NCBI GenBank assembly: GCA_910575035.1
Contig: CAJTDL010000011.1
Coordinates: forward strand, 62,001-126,000
Direction of reading: 5' to 3'
Source: Lachnospiraceae bacterium
GTDB taxonomy: Bacteria > Bacillota > Clostridia > Lachnospirales > Lachnospiraceae
Length of the DNA: 64,000 nucleotides
Of this stretch, positions 17,816-28,125 are shown piece after piece. A model generated the notes under the pieces. It had not been told where the DNA came from. It searched no databases and saw only the letters and a program-made list of their open reading frames with translations. The stretch's first letter is position 1. Every line of letters begins with the position of its first letter. A program made the position numbers and the translations under genes.

Positions 17816-17848
17816 TAATTACCGTTACTATTCATGGCTCAGGAATGC
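17816..17848. repeat. Interspersed repeat, copy A
   Basis: This 33-bp sequence recurs at 17969-18001 with one mismatch; the shared core contains TTACTATTCATGGCTCAGG. In this copy it runs into a perfect hairpin GGAATGCGC/GCGCATTCC (17842-17865). A second hairpin, GGGGCGAT/ATCGCCCC (17889-17927), lies between the two copies. The gap 17705-18135 holds these repeats and the fapA terminator but no gene. Confidence 0.8.
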
Positions 17849-17968
17849 GCTGAACTGCGCATTCCGTAAGAACATGATTCAGGAGTGAGGGGCGATTTTT
17901 GCGCAGCAAAACTTTAAATATCGCCCCGAATTGTTGCTATGAGCAGCCTCCAGGCTGTGAATAATAAC

Positions 17969-18001
17969 TAATTACTGTTACTATTCATGGCTCAGGAATG
18001 C
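17969..18001. repeat. Interspersed repeat, copy B
   Basis: Direct repeat of 17816-17848, 153 bp apart, with one mismatch. A diverged third copy lies at 4-50. Confidence 0.8.
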
Positions 18002-18011
18002 CCATAGGACG

Positions 18012-18047
18012 AAAAAGGGCAGCAGAAACATTTCTTCCTGCTGACCC
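18012..18047 (-). terminator. Rho-independent terminator of fapA
   Basis: On the minus strand GGGTCAGCAG and CTGCTGCCC pair with one bulge and are followed by TTTTTCG. It lies about 90 bp beyond the fapA stop. Confidence 0.75.
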
Positions 18048-18135
18048 GCTTTCTTACACTTATAATTGTCTGACCTGAAATCCTACAAATCCCAGCAACT
18101 ATAATTTGGGCTTATCTTGATGGAACCAAAAGCCC

Positions 18136-19491
18136 TTACATGGAACACATCACGATCCGATCCATATCTCTGGTAAATTCCAATCCCTTCTTTTCTTCCT
18201 GCACCTGCAGTTTCAGTTCATCAATCTCCACACATACACCGGGATAAACACGCCCAATCACCTTGACGCTCCCGCCCCTTGCGCGCTCTAACTGATCTTC
18301 CAGCTTCTCCAGCTCTGCAGTATCTTCTGCCAGTAATGCCGCATCCCGGATCTTCACCCGCAGCAATTCTGTCCGCCTTGGGTCACTCTTCATGTCTTTC
18401 AAGACCTTCAGCCCCCGCTCAATCTTATCAAGGTTGGCCTTCTCTACCTGTATCTTACTCTTTAAGATCCCAATCCTGCGCATCACTGATGAACCGTTTC
18501 CAATCTTTACCTTCGTCCTCACCTGTCCATTGCTTCCTAAGGTATTCACCACAATCCCCTGGATCGCGCCTACCTCACCGCCGATAATACTGGCTTTCTT
18601 GCCCTCTAAAATAATATTCTCTCCACAGGATACCTGACAATTCAAAAATACATCTGCCTGAATAAAACCATTTGCATGCACTCTCGTATACTCAAAAAAC
18701 TTTGCAAAAATATTGCCTCTGGTGGTAATGCTTGCCCTGGATGCGCCCATTACGCCGCTTCTCAGTACAATATCCCTCCCGGCCTCAATCCTGGCGCCTT
18801 CCACAATCCCATCAATCGTAATGGTGCCTGTGGCCTTCACTGTTGCGCCGCTGCAAACCCCTCCATGGATCACCACATCTCCCCGGAAATCAATATTCCC
18901 GATGGAAAGATCCACGTCTCCCCCAATCTCATATACAGAGGATATCGTAATGCGGTCATTGCGCATTTCAATTTTCCCATCTGTCTGTGCTGTGTAAGAC
19001 AAACCGTCAGCAGAGCGGTCAAAGCCTTTGCCCTTCAGAGGCGCCAAATCCCTTCCGCGCTTTGCCAATACCATTTTGCCCTTAACATCCATACCGTCTG
19101 TTCCCTGGACAGCCGGATGGTACACAGCAACTTCCTGTCCTTCCGTAACAGTTTCCAGCATTTTAATGCTCCAGTAATCTACTGAACCATCTGGGGATGC
19201 CTTCGGCTTCTTGCTGAAGTCTTTGTTGAACTTATACTCGTAGTAACCGTCCACCCCATCCTTCGGCTCATCGCCTTGGGCAATCAAAACCTCACGTCCA
19301 AACATCCTGGCATCTATCACATCCTGAATCGACCCCTCCAAAATTCCATATGACACACCGCTTTTCTTTAATGCTTCCTGAACATCAGGCACAGTATAAT
19401 CATACATTATGGAATCCGGCAAATACAGGTATGCTTTCATATTATCATGGCTGACTCTTACTTCTGGGTTTTTCCTAACAATAGCTTCCAT
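18136..19491 (-). CDS. FapA family protein (DUF342)
   Basis: Member of the DUF342/FapA group: an N-terminal region of unknown role, then a right-handed beta-helix of short repeats (about residues 160-310, with IDFRGDVVIHGGVCSGATVKATG and related turns), then a coiled coil. Homologues have been linked to flagellar assembly or cell-surface polymers, but no flagellar gene is near. I use the ATG at 19491 with a G-rich ribosome-binding site eight bases upstream; the longer frame starts with a TTG at 19524 that has none. Length is 451 residues, usual for the family. It stands alone with its own terminator. Confidence 0.85.
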   Translation of the reverse strand: MEAIVRKNPEVRVSHDNMKAYLYLPDSIMYDYTVPDVQEALKKSGVSYGILEGSIQDVIDARMFGREVLIAQGDEPKDGVDGYYEYKFNKDFSKKPKASPDGSVDYWSIKMLETVTEGQEVAVYHPAVQGTDGMDVKGKMVLAKRGRDLAPLKGKGFDRSADGLSYTAQTDGKIEMRNDRITISSVYEIGGDVDLSIGNIDFRGDVVIHGGVCSGATVKATGTITIDGIVEGARIEAGRDIVLRSGVMGASRASITTRGNIFAKFFEYTRVHANGFIQADVFLNCQVSCGENIILEGKKASIIGGEVGAIQGIVVNTLGSNGQVRTKVKIGNGSSVMRRIGILKSKIQVEKANLDKIERGLKVLKDMKSDPRRTELLRVKIRDAALLAEDTAELEKLEDQLERARGGSVKVIGRVYPGVCVEIDELKLQVQEEKKGLEFTRDMDRIVMCSM

Positions 19492-19627
19492 TACAGATCC
19501 CCCCTTGTCTGGAATTTCTGTCAAAGTACCACTGTATATTTTATTCTATCAAATTTCTCTCCTATTTTCAATGTTTTTGTGCAAAATTTACGAACTAATC
19601 AAAGAAATTACATGAAATCTGTTAAAG

Positions 19628-22276
19628 TCACTTCATTTGTTTTAAACGTTCCTCTACTTGCGCCATCATCTGCTCATATTTTTCTAATTTTTCCTTCTCC
19701 TCCTGCACCTTAGCCTCTGGAGCCTTGCTCAAAAATTTCTCATTTGACAGCATCCCACGGGAACGGGCCAATTCTTTTTCCAGCTTGCCCTTCTCCTTCT
19801 GTAAACGCTCCCGCTCCTTTTCAAAGTCCACCAAATCTTCTAATGGAAGGTAAACTACTGCCCCTGGGATTACCACAGACACAGCATCCTCCCCAATCCC
19901 TGCTTTATCTGCCTGTACCTGAATCTCACTGGCGCTTGCCAGAAGCTTATAAGCCCCCTTCATCTCCTCAAAAGTTTTACGCAGCCCTTCAGCCTCTGCC
20001 ACAATAAACACCTTTGCCTTTTTGCTTGGCGGAACTTCCATATCAGCCCTGGTATTCCGAATCCCTTTCACCAGGTCTTTCACATGCTCTACGGCTTCCT
20101 CTGCCTCCGGGAAATGATACTCTTCCTTATATACTGGCCATTCTGACAGCATAATGGTAGGCTCTTCCTCCTGCAGCGTACAGAAGATCTCCTCTGTGAC
20201 AAACGGCATAAAAGGATGCAAAAGCTTCAAACCCTGGATCAATACCGTCTTCAGCGTCCACATCGCCACCCTGGCAGATTCTGGATCCACTTCTTTTTGG
20301 AAAGTCCTGGTCTTGGCAATCTCAATATACCAGTCACAAAATTCATCCCATATAAAATCATACACCTTCTGCACTGCGATCCCCAGCTCAAATTTATCCA
20401 TGTTTTCTGTTACGTCTTTTGCCAATGTATTGGCCTTGGACAAAATCCACCGGTCCTCTGGGGCCAGCTTAGAAAGGTCTGGAGCCTCTAACTTCCCATC
20501 TTCCAGATTCATCATAATAAACCTTGATGCATTCCAGATCTTGTTGGCAAAATTCCTGGAAGATTCCACCCTCTCCCAATAGAACCGCATATCATTCCCT
20601 GGCGCATTCCCTGTAATCAGCGTCAGGCGCAGGGCATCCGCCCCATATTTCTCAATGACTTCCAGCGGGTCAATCCCATTCCCCAGGGATTTGCTCATCT
20701 TCCTCCCCTGGGAATCCCGGATCAGCCCATGGAATAATACCGTCTTAAAAGGCTCCTTCCCCATATGCTCATACCCGGAAAAAATCATACGGATTACCCA
20801 GAAGAAAATAATATCATACCCTGTCACCAACACATCATTGGGATAAAAATAATCCAAATCCTCTGTCTTCTCCGGCCATCCCAAGGTAGAAAAAGGCCAC
20901 AACGCAGAGGAAAACCAGGTATCCAGCGTATCCTCATCCTGATCCATATGGGTACAGCCGCATTTCGGGCATTTCCCTGGATTCTCCCTTGCCACCACAA
21001 ATTCCCCGCAGTCAGCACAATAATAAGCCGGAATCCGGTGCCCCCACCAGAGCTGCCTGGAAATGCACCAGTCACGGATATTATCCGTCCAGTTAAAGTA
21101 GATCTTCTCCATCCTCTCTGGCAGCAGCGTAATCTCTTTCTTCTTCACTGCCTCCACGGCAGGCTTAATCAGTTCATCCATCTTCACAAACCACTGCTGC
21201 TTTACCATAGGCTCCACTGTGGTGCTGCATCGGTCGTGGGTTCCCACATTATGGGAATGGGGCACTACCTTTACCAACAGCCCCTGCTCCTCCAGTTCCT
21301 TCACCATCAGCTTCCTGGCTTCATACCGATCCATCCCCTGGTATTTCCCGCCATTCTGGTTCACAGTAGCATCATCATTCAGCACATTAATCTCTGGCAG
21401 GTTATGCCTTTTCCCAACTTCAAAGTCATTAGGGTCATGAGCTGGTGTAATCTTAACGCAGCCTGTCCCAAATTCCTTATCCACATAGTGGTCTGCCACA
21501 ACCGGAATCTCCCTCCCCACCAACGGCAGGATCAAAGTCTTCCCGATAATATCCTGATACCTCTCGTCTTCTGGGTTTACAGCAACGGCAGTATCCCCCA
21601 GCAATGTCTCCGGCCTGGTAGTGGCAATCTCCACAAACCGCCCTTCTTCTCCCTTCACCGGATAATTGATATGCCAGAAGAAGCCATCCTGCTCCTCATG
21701 CTCCACCTCCGCATCAGAAATAGACGTCTTACAAACCGGGCACCAGTTCACAATCCTGGATCCCTTATAAATCAGCCCTTTCTCATAAAGCTTAATAAAC
21801 ACTTCCTGCACCGCCCTGGAACAGCCCTCATCCATAGTAAACCTTTCCCTGTCCCAATCTGCGGAAGATCCCATCTTCTTCAGCTGCTTGATAATGCGGC
21901 TGCCATATTCGTCTCTCCACTCCCAAACCTTTTCCAGAAACCCTTCCCTTCCCAGATCCTTTTTATCAATCCCCTGTTCTTTCAAGGATTCAATCACCTT
22001 AACTTCTGTGGAAATAGAAGCATGGTCCGTCCCAGGCTGCCATAAGGCGTTGTATCCCTGCATACGTTTATACCGGATCAGGATATCCTGCATGGTATTG
22101 TCCAAGGCATGCCCCATATGCAGCTGCCCGGTAATATTTGGCGGGGGCATAACGATGGTAAAAGGCTTTTTGCTTCTGTCAACTTTGGCATGGAAATATT
22201 TATTCTCTTCCCATTTCTGGTAGAGACGGTCTTCAATGGATTTTGGGTCATAAGTTTTTGCTAGTTCTTTGCTCAT
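19628..22276 (-). CDS. valS: Valyl-tRNA synthetase
   Basis: Class I synthetase that charges tRNA-Val and edits threonine. The 882 residues contain the HIGH-type motif LHMGHALDN, the CP1 editing domain ([15 protein letters not shown]), the KMSKS loop [14 protein letters not shown], the anticodon-binding domain and the C-terminal coiled-coil arm ([19 protein letters not shown]). Length is standard. GGAG lies eight bases before the ATG. Expression is controlled by the T-box leader at 22504-22866. Confidence 0.98.
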   Translation of the reverse strand: MSKELAKTYDPKSIEDRLYQKWEENKYFHAKVDRSKKPFTIVMPPPNITGQLHMGHALDNTMQDILIRYKRMQGYNALWQPGTDHASISTEVKVIESLKEQGIDKKDLGREGFLEKVWEWRDEYGSRIIKQLKKMGSSADWDRERFTMDEGCSRAVQEVFIKLYEKGLIYKGSRIVNWCPVCKTSISDAEVEHEEQDGFFWHINYPVKGEEGRFVEIATTRPETLLGDTAVAVNPEDERYQDIIGKTLILPLVGREIPVVADHYVDKEFGTGCVKITPAHDPNDFEVGKRHNLPEINVLNDDATVNQNGGKYQGMDRYEARKLMVKELEEQGLLVKVVPHSHNVGTHDRCSTTVEPMVKQQWFVKMDELIKPAVEAVKKKEITLLPERMEKIYFNWTDNIRDWCISRQLWWGHRIPAYYCADCGEFVVARENPGKCPKCGCTHMDQDEDTLDTWFSSALWPFSTLGWPEKTEDLDYFYPNDVLVTGYDIIFFWVIRMIFSGYEHMGKEPFKTVLFHGLIRDSQGRKMSKSLGNGIDPLEVIEKYGADALRLTLITGNAPGNDMRFYWERVESSRNFANKIWNASRFIMMNLEDGKLEAPDLSKLAPEDRWILSKANTLAKDVTENMDKFELGIAVQKVYDFIWDEFCDWYIEIAKTRTFQKEVDPESARVAMWTLKTVLIQGLKLLHPFMPFVTEEIFCTLQEEEPTIMLSEWPVYKEEYHFPEAEEAVEHVKDLVKGIRNTRADMEVPPSKKAKVFIVAEAEGLRKTFEEMKGAYKLLASASEIQVQADKAGIGEDAVSVVIPGAVVYLPLEDLVDFEKERERLQKEKGKLEKELARSRGMLSNEKFLSKAPEAKVQEEKEKLEKYEQMMAQVEERLKQMK

Positions 22277-22503
22277 GGTTAGTCTCCTTTTTTGTATTTT
22301 TTAGGTGATGGAAGTTTCTTTTTGCTTTGGCAGGCGAAATGGGAATATGCTTGCAATTTGGGTACTGGGTACCGGATAGCAGATACCGAATACCGGACGC
22401 CGGCTGGCATTGGGAAACGAAACAGACTGCATAATCATAAACATCTCTCCGAAGCCACCGCTGCGGGGAATTAAGTTCTGAAAAATTAAAGCCATGCTAG
22501 CAT

Positions 22504-22866
22504 AAAATAAAACGCCCTTTACCAGAAATATTCCAGCAAAGGGCGTATAAACGCGGTACCACCTTTATTCATGACAGCATATCTAAAATGCCACATCAAA
22601 CGGATCCATATGCTTTTCCCATTTTATCCTATAACAAAACACTGCCATATCTTCTGATCCTATAACGGGGATAGACCGGGAACGCTTACTGAAATGCAAT
22701 ATATCCGCATACCGTTCAGCATTCCGGTTCAAAAGCTACCTTCTGCAGACCTTTCTTCTGGCAGCCTCTCAGCCTATGAGCCGCCTTCTCTGGCAAGAGT
22801 ATCTGCATACTCCTCTTTCTCACTACCATTGCCATATACGAAACTTCCATTACACTTGATTCTTTC
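22504..22866 (-). promoter_or_regulatory. T-box riboswitch leader of valS
   Basis: The antiterminator bulge GGTGGTACCGCG (22552-22563, minus strand) is followed by the terminator ACGCCCTTT/AAAGGGCGT (22512-22520 with 22538-22546) and a TTTTATTTT tract. Upstream lies a long structured Stem I region with an AGTA turn. Uncharged tRNA-Val would favour the antiterminator. A GTA triplet in GAAGGTAGC is a possible valine specifier, but I did not fold the RNA to prove it. The remainder of 22277-23106 has no gene. Confidence 0.95.
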
Positions 22867-22871
22867 TACCC

Positions 22872-22900
22872 ATCTTAAAAGCTAATGACTAAAATGTCAA
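22872..22900 (-). promoter_or_regulatory. Promoter of the valS T-box transcript
   Basis: Perfect TTGACA (22895-22900) and TAAGAT (22872-22877) with a 17-bp spacer, ending just before the T-box leader. Confidence 0.85.
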
Positions 22901-23106
22901 GTGCCTAATGCAATTATTTCCCGAAAATTTATTACCATTCACAGCCTAAATGCCCTTCATAACAGCCATTTGAATTGATACTTCAAGCTTTGCTAATCAA
23001 GGATCCCTGATATATTCAGGGAAGCTACGTAGAAACTTTTAATTCCAAACGCCAGAACAAGCACATCCCCCTAAGCCTCAATGCCTCCCTGACGGCCTCT
23101 TATCCC

Positions 23107-23730
23107 CTACTGCAGCAGCTTCAATATATTCCCATAAACCATCTCCCGGGCCTCATCCTCTCCCACTTCCAAAAACATCTTCCTATGTGTCAAATAAAAC
23201 CCATAAAACACAAACTGCGAAAGTATCGCCCCCCAAACCTTATAGGAATCTGTCTCCTGAATCTGCCCATGCTCCGCTGCCATCTTTAGCAAACGCCCCG
23301 TAAGCCCCCGCACCAATCCGCAGTTCCCCCTATGCCTTTCCAGAACCTCCCAAAGCCCGCTCCCCATAATCGTATCGTCCTTCATCACCTTCTCTAAAAA
23401 TGCAAAACCTTGATACCTCTGGTTGGATTTCTCCATCATATCCATTCCCTTAAAAATAATATCCCGAAAGCTCTTTCCGCTCTCAATCAATTCCATAATC
23501 ATATAAAGATGCCGCACCCCCTCATACTCAATGGCGCCCACAATAATTTCCTCTTTACTGGAAAAATACCCATAAGCCGTCCCTTTTCCTATCCCGGCCG
23601 CCTTTGTGATCTCAGATACCTTCAGCGTACTCAGCTCCCTGCCAGAAGCAAACAGTTCCAGCACCGCCTCATACATCGCTTTGACCTTGGGCGGATAACC
23701 ATCCTTTCCAGAACCAAAATCCTTTTCCAT
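23107..23730 (-). CDS. TetR/AcrR family transcriptional regulator
   Basis: Ligand-responsive repressor of 207 residues. The N-terminal helix-turn-helix is clear: STLKVSEITKAAGIGKGTAYGYFSSKEEII. The C-terminal ligand domain is diverged, as usual. It is 14 bp downstream of the RND pump gene and is probably in the same transcript, so it very likely controls the pump and itself through the palindrome at 27793-27804. Confidence 0.93.
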   Translation of the reverse strand: MEKDFGSGKDGYPPKVKAMYEAVLELFASGRELSTLKVSEITKAAGIGKGTAYGYFSSKEEIIVGAIEYEGVRHLYMIMELIESGKSFRDIIFKGMDMMEKSNQRYQGFAFLEKVMKDDTIMGSGLWEVLERHRGNCGLVRGLTGRLLKMAAEHGQIQETDSYKVWGAILSQFVFYGFYLTHRKMFLEVGEDEAREMVYGNILKLLQ

Positions 23731-23744
23731 ATGCTCACATCCTA

Positions 23745-26700
23745 TTAGATTTCTTCCTCTACCATACTCTTGTTGCTATAGAACAAGTCATAAATGCACG
23801 GCACTACCACCAATGTCATAACCGTGCCATAAATCATCCCACCAATGGTCACCACTGCCATTGGCCTTGACATATCAGATCCCATATCATTTCCAAAAGC
23901 AGTCGTAGACATAGCTAAAATCGTAGTCATAGCTGTCATTAGGATCGGGCGCAGCCTGGTCATCCCGGCAGTTACGATAGCTTCCCGCTTCCCTACGCCT
24001 TCCCGGCGCAGCTGGTTAATATATTCCACCATAACAATTCCATTATTTACAATAATACCCACCAGCATAATAAATCCGATCATGGCAATAATGCTGATCT
24101 CACTATTGGTCAGAAACAGCGCCAAAAAGCCTCCTGTCAACGCCAGCGGAATGGTAAACAGAATGATAAAGGGTGCCTTTAGGGACTGGAACTGGGCGAC
24201 CATAATCAGGTATATAAATGCGATTGCCAGCGCCAGCATCAGCAGCAGCTGCTCCATGGCCTCATTGATTGTCTCATTTTCTCCAGTCATTGCCAGGGAA
24301 TAGCCTTCTGGAAGCCCATAGCCTTCCAATGCCTGGTCTACCTTATCGCCCACCAGGCCCACATTGTAGCCCTCTGCAATCTGGGCAGACACTGTCACAT
24401 AACGCTCCTGCCCATCGCGGCTTATGGATGTGAGGCTGTCCATCTCCTCAAATGATGCTACCCGGGAAATGGGGATTTCAGACTTATCACCGCTTTCCTT
24501 ATCTGTATAGGTAAAGGTTAGGTTTTTCAAGGACTGCAGGGAGGCTTCGCTTTGTTCCACGCTCTCCAGGTAAACATCGTAATCCTTGATATCTGTGGAA
24601 ATAGTGTCATCTGCAGTCTCATTTTCCATCTGCCCATATACCAGCTGATAGATCTGGGCAACAGTCATGTTGTATTTGGCGGCCATTTCCTTATCAACAA
24701 TAATGCGGAATTCTTTTTCTGTCTCTTCCATGCCATCAGAAACCTCTGTAGTGCCCTCTACCTTTGCCACTACCCCAGAAACCTCTGTGGCAATGTCCTG
24801 CAGGGTATCCAGGTCACGGCCGCGAATCTGGATGGACAGGCCTTCTCCTGCCAGGGCGCCCATATCCATGTTGGAACTGCTTACGCTGATTTCCCCTTCC
24901 AAATCCTTCGTGAGATCTGTAATCCTGGCGGAGATTTCATCATTTGTCAGGGTTTTATCTTCTTTTAAGATAATATACAGGGTGATATTGCTGCTGCCGC
25001 TGCCGCCCATTATGCCAGAGGAAATCCCACTGCCGCCTGCCATGGCGCCTACAGATTCTACATCTGGAATGGTCTGGATCTTTTCCGTCACCTCATCCGC
25101 CAGCTGGCAGGCTTCTTCAAATTCGCCATTTTCAGGCGGCGTAATGGTTACGGACATCTGGGTACTTTCCATATCTGGCATAAAGGCAGTTCCTCTGGAC
25201 ATAGCCGCTTTTGCGCTGATGCATAAAAGAGCCAGCATGACGGCCAGCACCAGGATCTTTACATGGAGCAGCTTTTCCAGGACTGCGCCATAGACGGCCT
25301 GGAAGCTGTCAAACCAGGGATGCCTGGTCTCTTTCGTCTTTTTCAGCATTTTAGAGCCCATCATAGGTACAAAAGTCAGGGCGATCACAAGGCTGGCCAG
25401 CAGGGAATAGGCAATCGTAAGCCCCATATCCACAAAGAGCTGGCGGGTAATGCCCTCTGTAAACACGATAGGGGCAAATACGCAGACAGTGGTCAGGGTG
25501 GAGGCTGTGATTGCCCCGCTTACCTGTTTTGCGCCTTCTACGGCTGCCTTTCGGGCTGAAAGGCCTTCACTCCTCATACGGTAAATATTCTCAATGGTCA
25601 CGATAGAGTTATCCACCAGCATGCCGATGCCCAAAGCAAGGCCTGACAAGGAGATCAGGTTCAGGGTCACGCCGCTGAAATACATCAGGACAACGGCGAA
25701 TACCACAGAAATCGGAATGGATACGGCAATCACCAACGTAGGGCGGATATCCTTTAAGAACAACAACAGGATCACTATGGCAAGAATGGCTCCAAAAACC
25801 ATATTATTCAGCACAGAGTCCACAATCATGTCAATATAGATGCCCTGGTCCATCATAACGGATACTGCCAGGTTCCTGTCATTCCTTTTCATGCTTTCAA
25901 TTTTATCATAAATGCGGTTTGTCACATCTCCAGTGGAATAGCCTGTCTGTTTCTCTATGGACAGCATCACCCCTGGCTTTCCATTTAATTTGGCATAGGA
26001 TTCTGTGGAATTGTCCTTCACTGCAATGTCTGCCACATCCGACATATGTATGACATCCACGCCATCCATGCCCAAATCCATCAAAACCATATCCTTCAGG
26101 GCATCCACGCTGTCTACCGCATCGCCTACCCTCACCATATACCGTTCGCCTTCATCTGTAATATAGCCGGCCGGCATGGAAAAGTTCTGGGCTGTCAGGA
26201 TATTGGCCAGGGTATCCATGGTCAGGATATTGTACATATCCGCAGAATCGTAGGCCTCATTTTTGGCATCCTCAAAGGTTTCCTTGGATTCTTTCAGCTT
26301 CTCTTCCCCACTGGCAAGCTGGGCAGAGGCGCTTCCCATATCCACAACGCCTGTAATCTGGCTTTTGTTCAAAGTGGCAAGCGTGTCGTTGATGGTAGCC
26401 TTCCCTTCTGCAATGCTCTGCAGGCCTGTTTCAATGGCGGCAATTCCCCCGTCAATCTGCACCAGGCCCTGTTCCGCCTGCACCAGGGACTGGGAAATAT
26501 GCTCTACCAGCTGGCCATCTGAGCCATCTTCTTTAAATTCACTGCCTTCCTGGGACGCCAGTTCTGCTTTTATGGCAGCAAGTCCCCCTTCCACCTGTGC
26601 CAATTTGTCCTGCAGTTCTTTTAACTGGCTCTGCATCTGCTCGAGGGGCTCTTGAAGCTTCTCAGACTGTGACTCCATGGTTTTTATCTGCTTTTGCAGT

Positions 26701-27761
26701 TCAATCATCTGTACCTGAAGCTGCACCTGCTGCTCAGGAGGGGCGGCTTCCAAAAGCTGCTCTAACTGTTCCTTTTGGCTCTGTAGCTGTCCCAATGCCG
26801 TCTGCAATTGCTCCGACTGGTTCTGCAGCTTTTCCAACTGCCCCTGTAGGGCAGAAATGCCGTCTACTAATGCCGCTTTGCTGTCTATCAGGGTATCTAC
26901 CTGGGATTGGAGCTCCTTCAAAGCAGTAATACCCTGTTCTGTGGCCGTTCTGCTTTCCCGCAGCTCATTCAGCTTAGCCTGCATATCTGCCTCTGTTTGG
27001 AAAAGCTCGATTTTTTTATCATTTAACTGATTCTGGGCATCGCTGATCTGGCCTGCCATTTCTTCCTTGCCGCTGTCCAGTTCATCCTTCCCACTGCTGA
27101 TATCGCTTTCTGCAGATTCCATCTCCTCCTGGGCATCGGAAAATTTTTCATCCAGGGAAGCTGTGACCTTCCGGTTTACAGCATCAATTTTATCCTGGCT
27201 TAAGGTTACCTGGATGGATTCTTCAATCAGGCCTGTGCCAGAAACGGAAGCCACGCCTTCCACGCTTTCCAGCTCCGGGATCAAATCTGTATCTGTATAG
27301 TCGCTGATCTCTAAGCTATCCATCCCCTCCACTTCCACAGCGGCAATCATAATGGGCATCATGTCCGGGTTCAGCTTCATAATCATAGGATTTCCCACCG
27401 TATCTGGCCAATAACCGCTAATCTGATCCAGGCTCTCCCGCATCTCCACGGTAACAGAATCCATATTTGCTGTCTGCTCAAACTCCAGCACTACCATAGA
27501 AGTGTTATTGGAGGAGGTTGAGCTGATATTTTTAATGTTCGAGGTACTGGCCATCGCCCCTTCAATCGGCTGGGTTACGGTACTCTCCACCTGTTCCGGG
27601 CTCGCTCCTGGGTATGTGGTTATTACAATCGCATAAGGCAGGTTAATGCTGGGGAGCAGGTCGGTGCTCATCTTGCTTAAGGATACGGTACCTAATATAA
27701 TCACCAGTACAATTCCTACAATTACGGTGTAAGGTTTTTTCACACTGAATCTTGACAGCAT
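23745..27761 (-). CDS. RND family efflux transporter permease with a coiled-coil insert
   Basis: Proton-driven inner-membrane pump of the AcrB/SwrC superfamily. Ordinary members have about 1040 residues; this one has 1338. The N-terminal membrane helix (VIVGIVLVIILGTVSL) and first porter subdomains are normal. Then from about residue 205 to 490 comes a Gln/Glu/Leu-rich coiled coil (LQNQSEQLQTALGQLQSQKE). The membrane core resumes with LVDNSIVTIENIYR, where the aspartate of TM4 proton-relay position is kept (GIGMLVDNS). The second half ends with MLVGIIVNNGIVMVEYI. No membrane-fusion or outer-membrane partner is encoded nearby, so the coiled coil may replace a periplasmic adaptor across the thick wall (inference). 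Regulated by the adjacent TetR. Confidence 0.93.
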   Translation of the reverse strand: MLSRFSVKKPYTVIVGIVLVIILGTVSLSKMSTDLLPSINLPYAIVITTYPGASPEQVESTVTQPIEGAMASTSNIKNISSTSSNNTSMVVLEFEQTANMDSVTVEMRESLDQISGYWPDTVGNPMIMKLNPDMMPIMIAAVEVEGMDSLEISDYTDTDLIPELESVEGVASVSGTGLIEESIQVTLSQDKIDAVNRKVTASLDEKFSDAQEEMESAESDISSGKDELDSGKEEMAGQISDAQNQLNDKKIELFQTEADMQAKLNELRESRTATEQGITALKELQSQVDTLIDSKAALVDGISALQGQLEKLQNQSEQLQTALGQLQSQKEQLEQLLEAAPPEQQVQLQVQMIELQKQIKTMESQSEKLQEPLEQMQSQLKELQDKLAQVEGGLAAIKAELASQEGSEFKEDGSDGQLVEHISQSLVQAEQGLVQIDGGIAAIETGLQSIAEGKATINDTLATLNKSQITGVVDMGSASAQLASGEEKLKESKETFEDAKNEAYDSADMYNILTMDTLANILTAQNFSMPAGYITDEGERYMVRVGDAVDSVDALKDMVLMDLGMDGVDVIHMSDVADIAVKDNSTESYAKLNGKPGVMLSIEKQTGYSTGDVTNRIYDKIESMKRNDRNLAVSVMMDQGIYIDMIVDSVLNNMVFGAILAIVILLLFLKDIRPTLVIAVSIPISVVFAVVLMYFSGVTLNLISLSGLALGIGMLVDNSIVTIENIYRMRSEGLSARKAAVEGAKQVSGAITASTLTTVCVFAPIVFTEGITRQLFVDMGLTIAYSLLASLVIALTFVPMMGSKMLKKTKETRHPWFDSFQAVYGAVLEKLLHVKILVLAVMLALLCISAKAAMSRGTAFMPDMESTQMSVTITPPENGEFEEACQLADEVTEKIQTIPDVESVGAMAGGSGISSGIMGGSGSSNITLYIILKEDKTLTNDEISARITDLTKDLEGEISVSSSNMDMGALAGEGLSIQIRGRDLDTLQDIATEVSGVVAKVEGTTEVSDGMEETEKEFRIIVDKEMAAKYNMTVAQIYQLVYGQMENETADDTISTDIKDYDVYLESVEQSEASLQSLKNLTFTYTDKESGDKSEIPISRVASFEEMDSLTSISRDGQERYVTVSAQIAEGYNVGLVGDKVDQALEGYGLPEGYSLAMTGENETINEAMEQLLLMLALAIAFIYLIMVAQFQSLKAPFIILFTIPLALTGGFLALFLTNSEISIIAMIGFIMLVGIIVNNGIVMVEYINQLRREGVGKREAIVTAGMTRLRPILMTAMTTILAMSTTAFGNDMGSDMSRPMAVVTIGGMIYGTVMTLVVVPCIYDLFYSNKSMVEEEI

Positions 27762-27792
27762 GCTTTTTTCCTCCTAATTTTTCTTCATTTCC

Positions 27793-27845
27793 GACCGACT
27801 GGTCAGTTTCATGTACATTATAATGATCTGCGAAAAAAAATTCAA
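27793..27845 (-). promoter_or_regulatory. Promoter and TetR-type operator of the RND-tetR operon
   Basis: Minus-strand TTGAAT (27840-27845) and TATAAT (27817-27822) are 17 bp apart. Just downstream, over the expected transcript start, is the palindrome GACC-N4-GGTC (27793-27804), a typical TetR-family operator placed for repression. The rest of 27846-28046 is very AT-rich and probably carries the divergent pta promoter, which I could not fix. Confidence 0.75.
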
Positions 27846-28046
27846 TGAAAAAAATATAAAATTTTTATTTTCTATTTTTATAAATGTATTGTGAATTTTT
27901 TCCAAAAGTGATACATTATATATGTGGGATTTACAATTTATGGCATTTTATTGTTGTATAGATATTTATAGATGGGGATTTTTAATCACAGAATATTTAT
28001 AAAAATTGAATTGCCAGGATAATATAACATTGGCTTGTTATGGAAT

Positions 28047-28096
28047 CTGGGGCGGCTGGCAAATATACATATAGGTATATTTGCCAGCCGCCCCAG
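28047..28096 (+). other. Perfect 22-bp hairpin in the pta leader
   Basis: Arms 28047-28068 and 28075-28096 are exact complements with a six-base loop, lying about 15 bp before the GGAGG of pta. There is no T-tract on either strand, so it is not a simple terminator. It may protect the mRNA 5' end or be a protein-binding palindrome. Confidence 0.8.
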
Positions 28097-28125
28097 GAAG
28101 AAAATTTTAAGGAGGGTTTTACGAC

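Noticed and set aside
20765-22045. 426-codon plus-strand frame inside valS
   Set aside because: It is antisense to a full-length, motif-complete valyl-tRNA synthetase and resembles no family.
22301-22495. 64-residue minus-strand frame between valS and its T-box
   Set aside because: It lies in the valS leader, has no ribosome-binding site and is not similar to anything I know.
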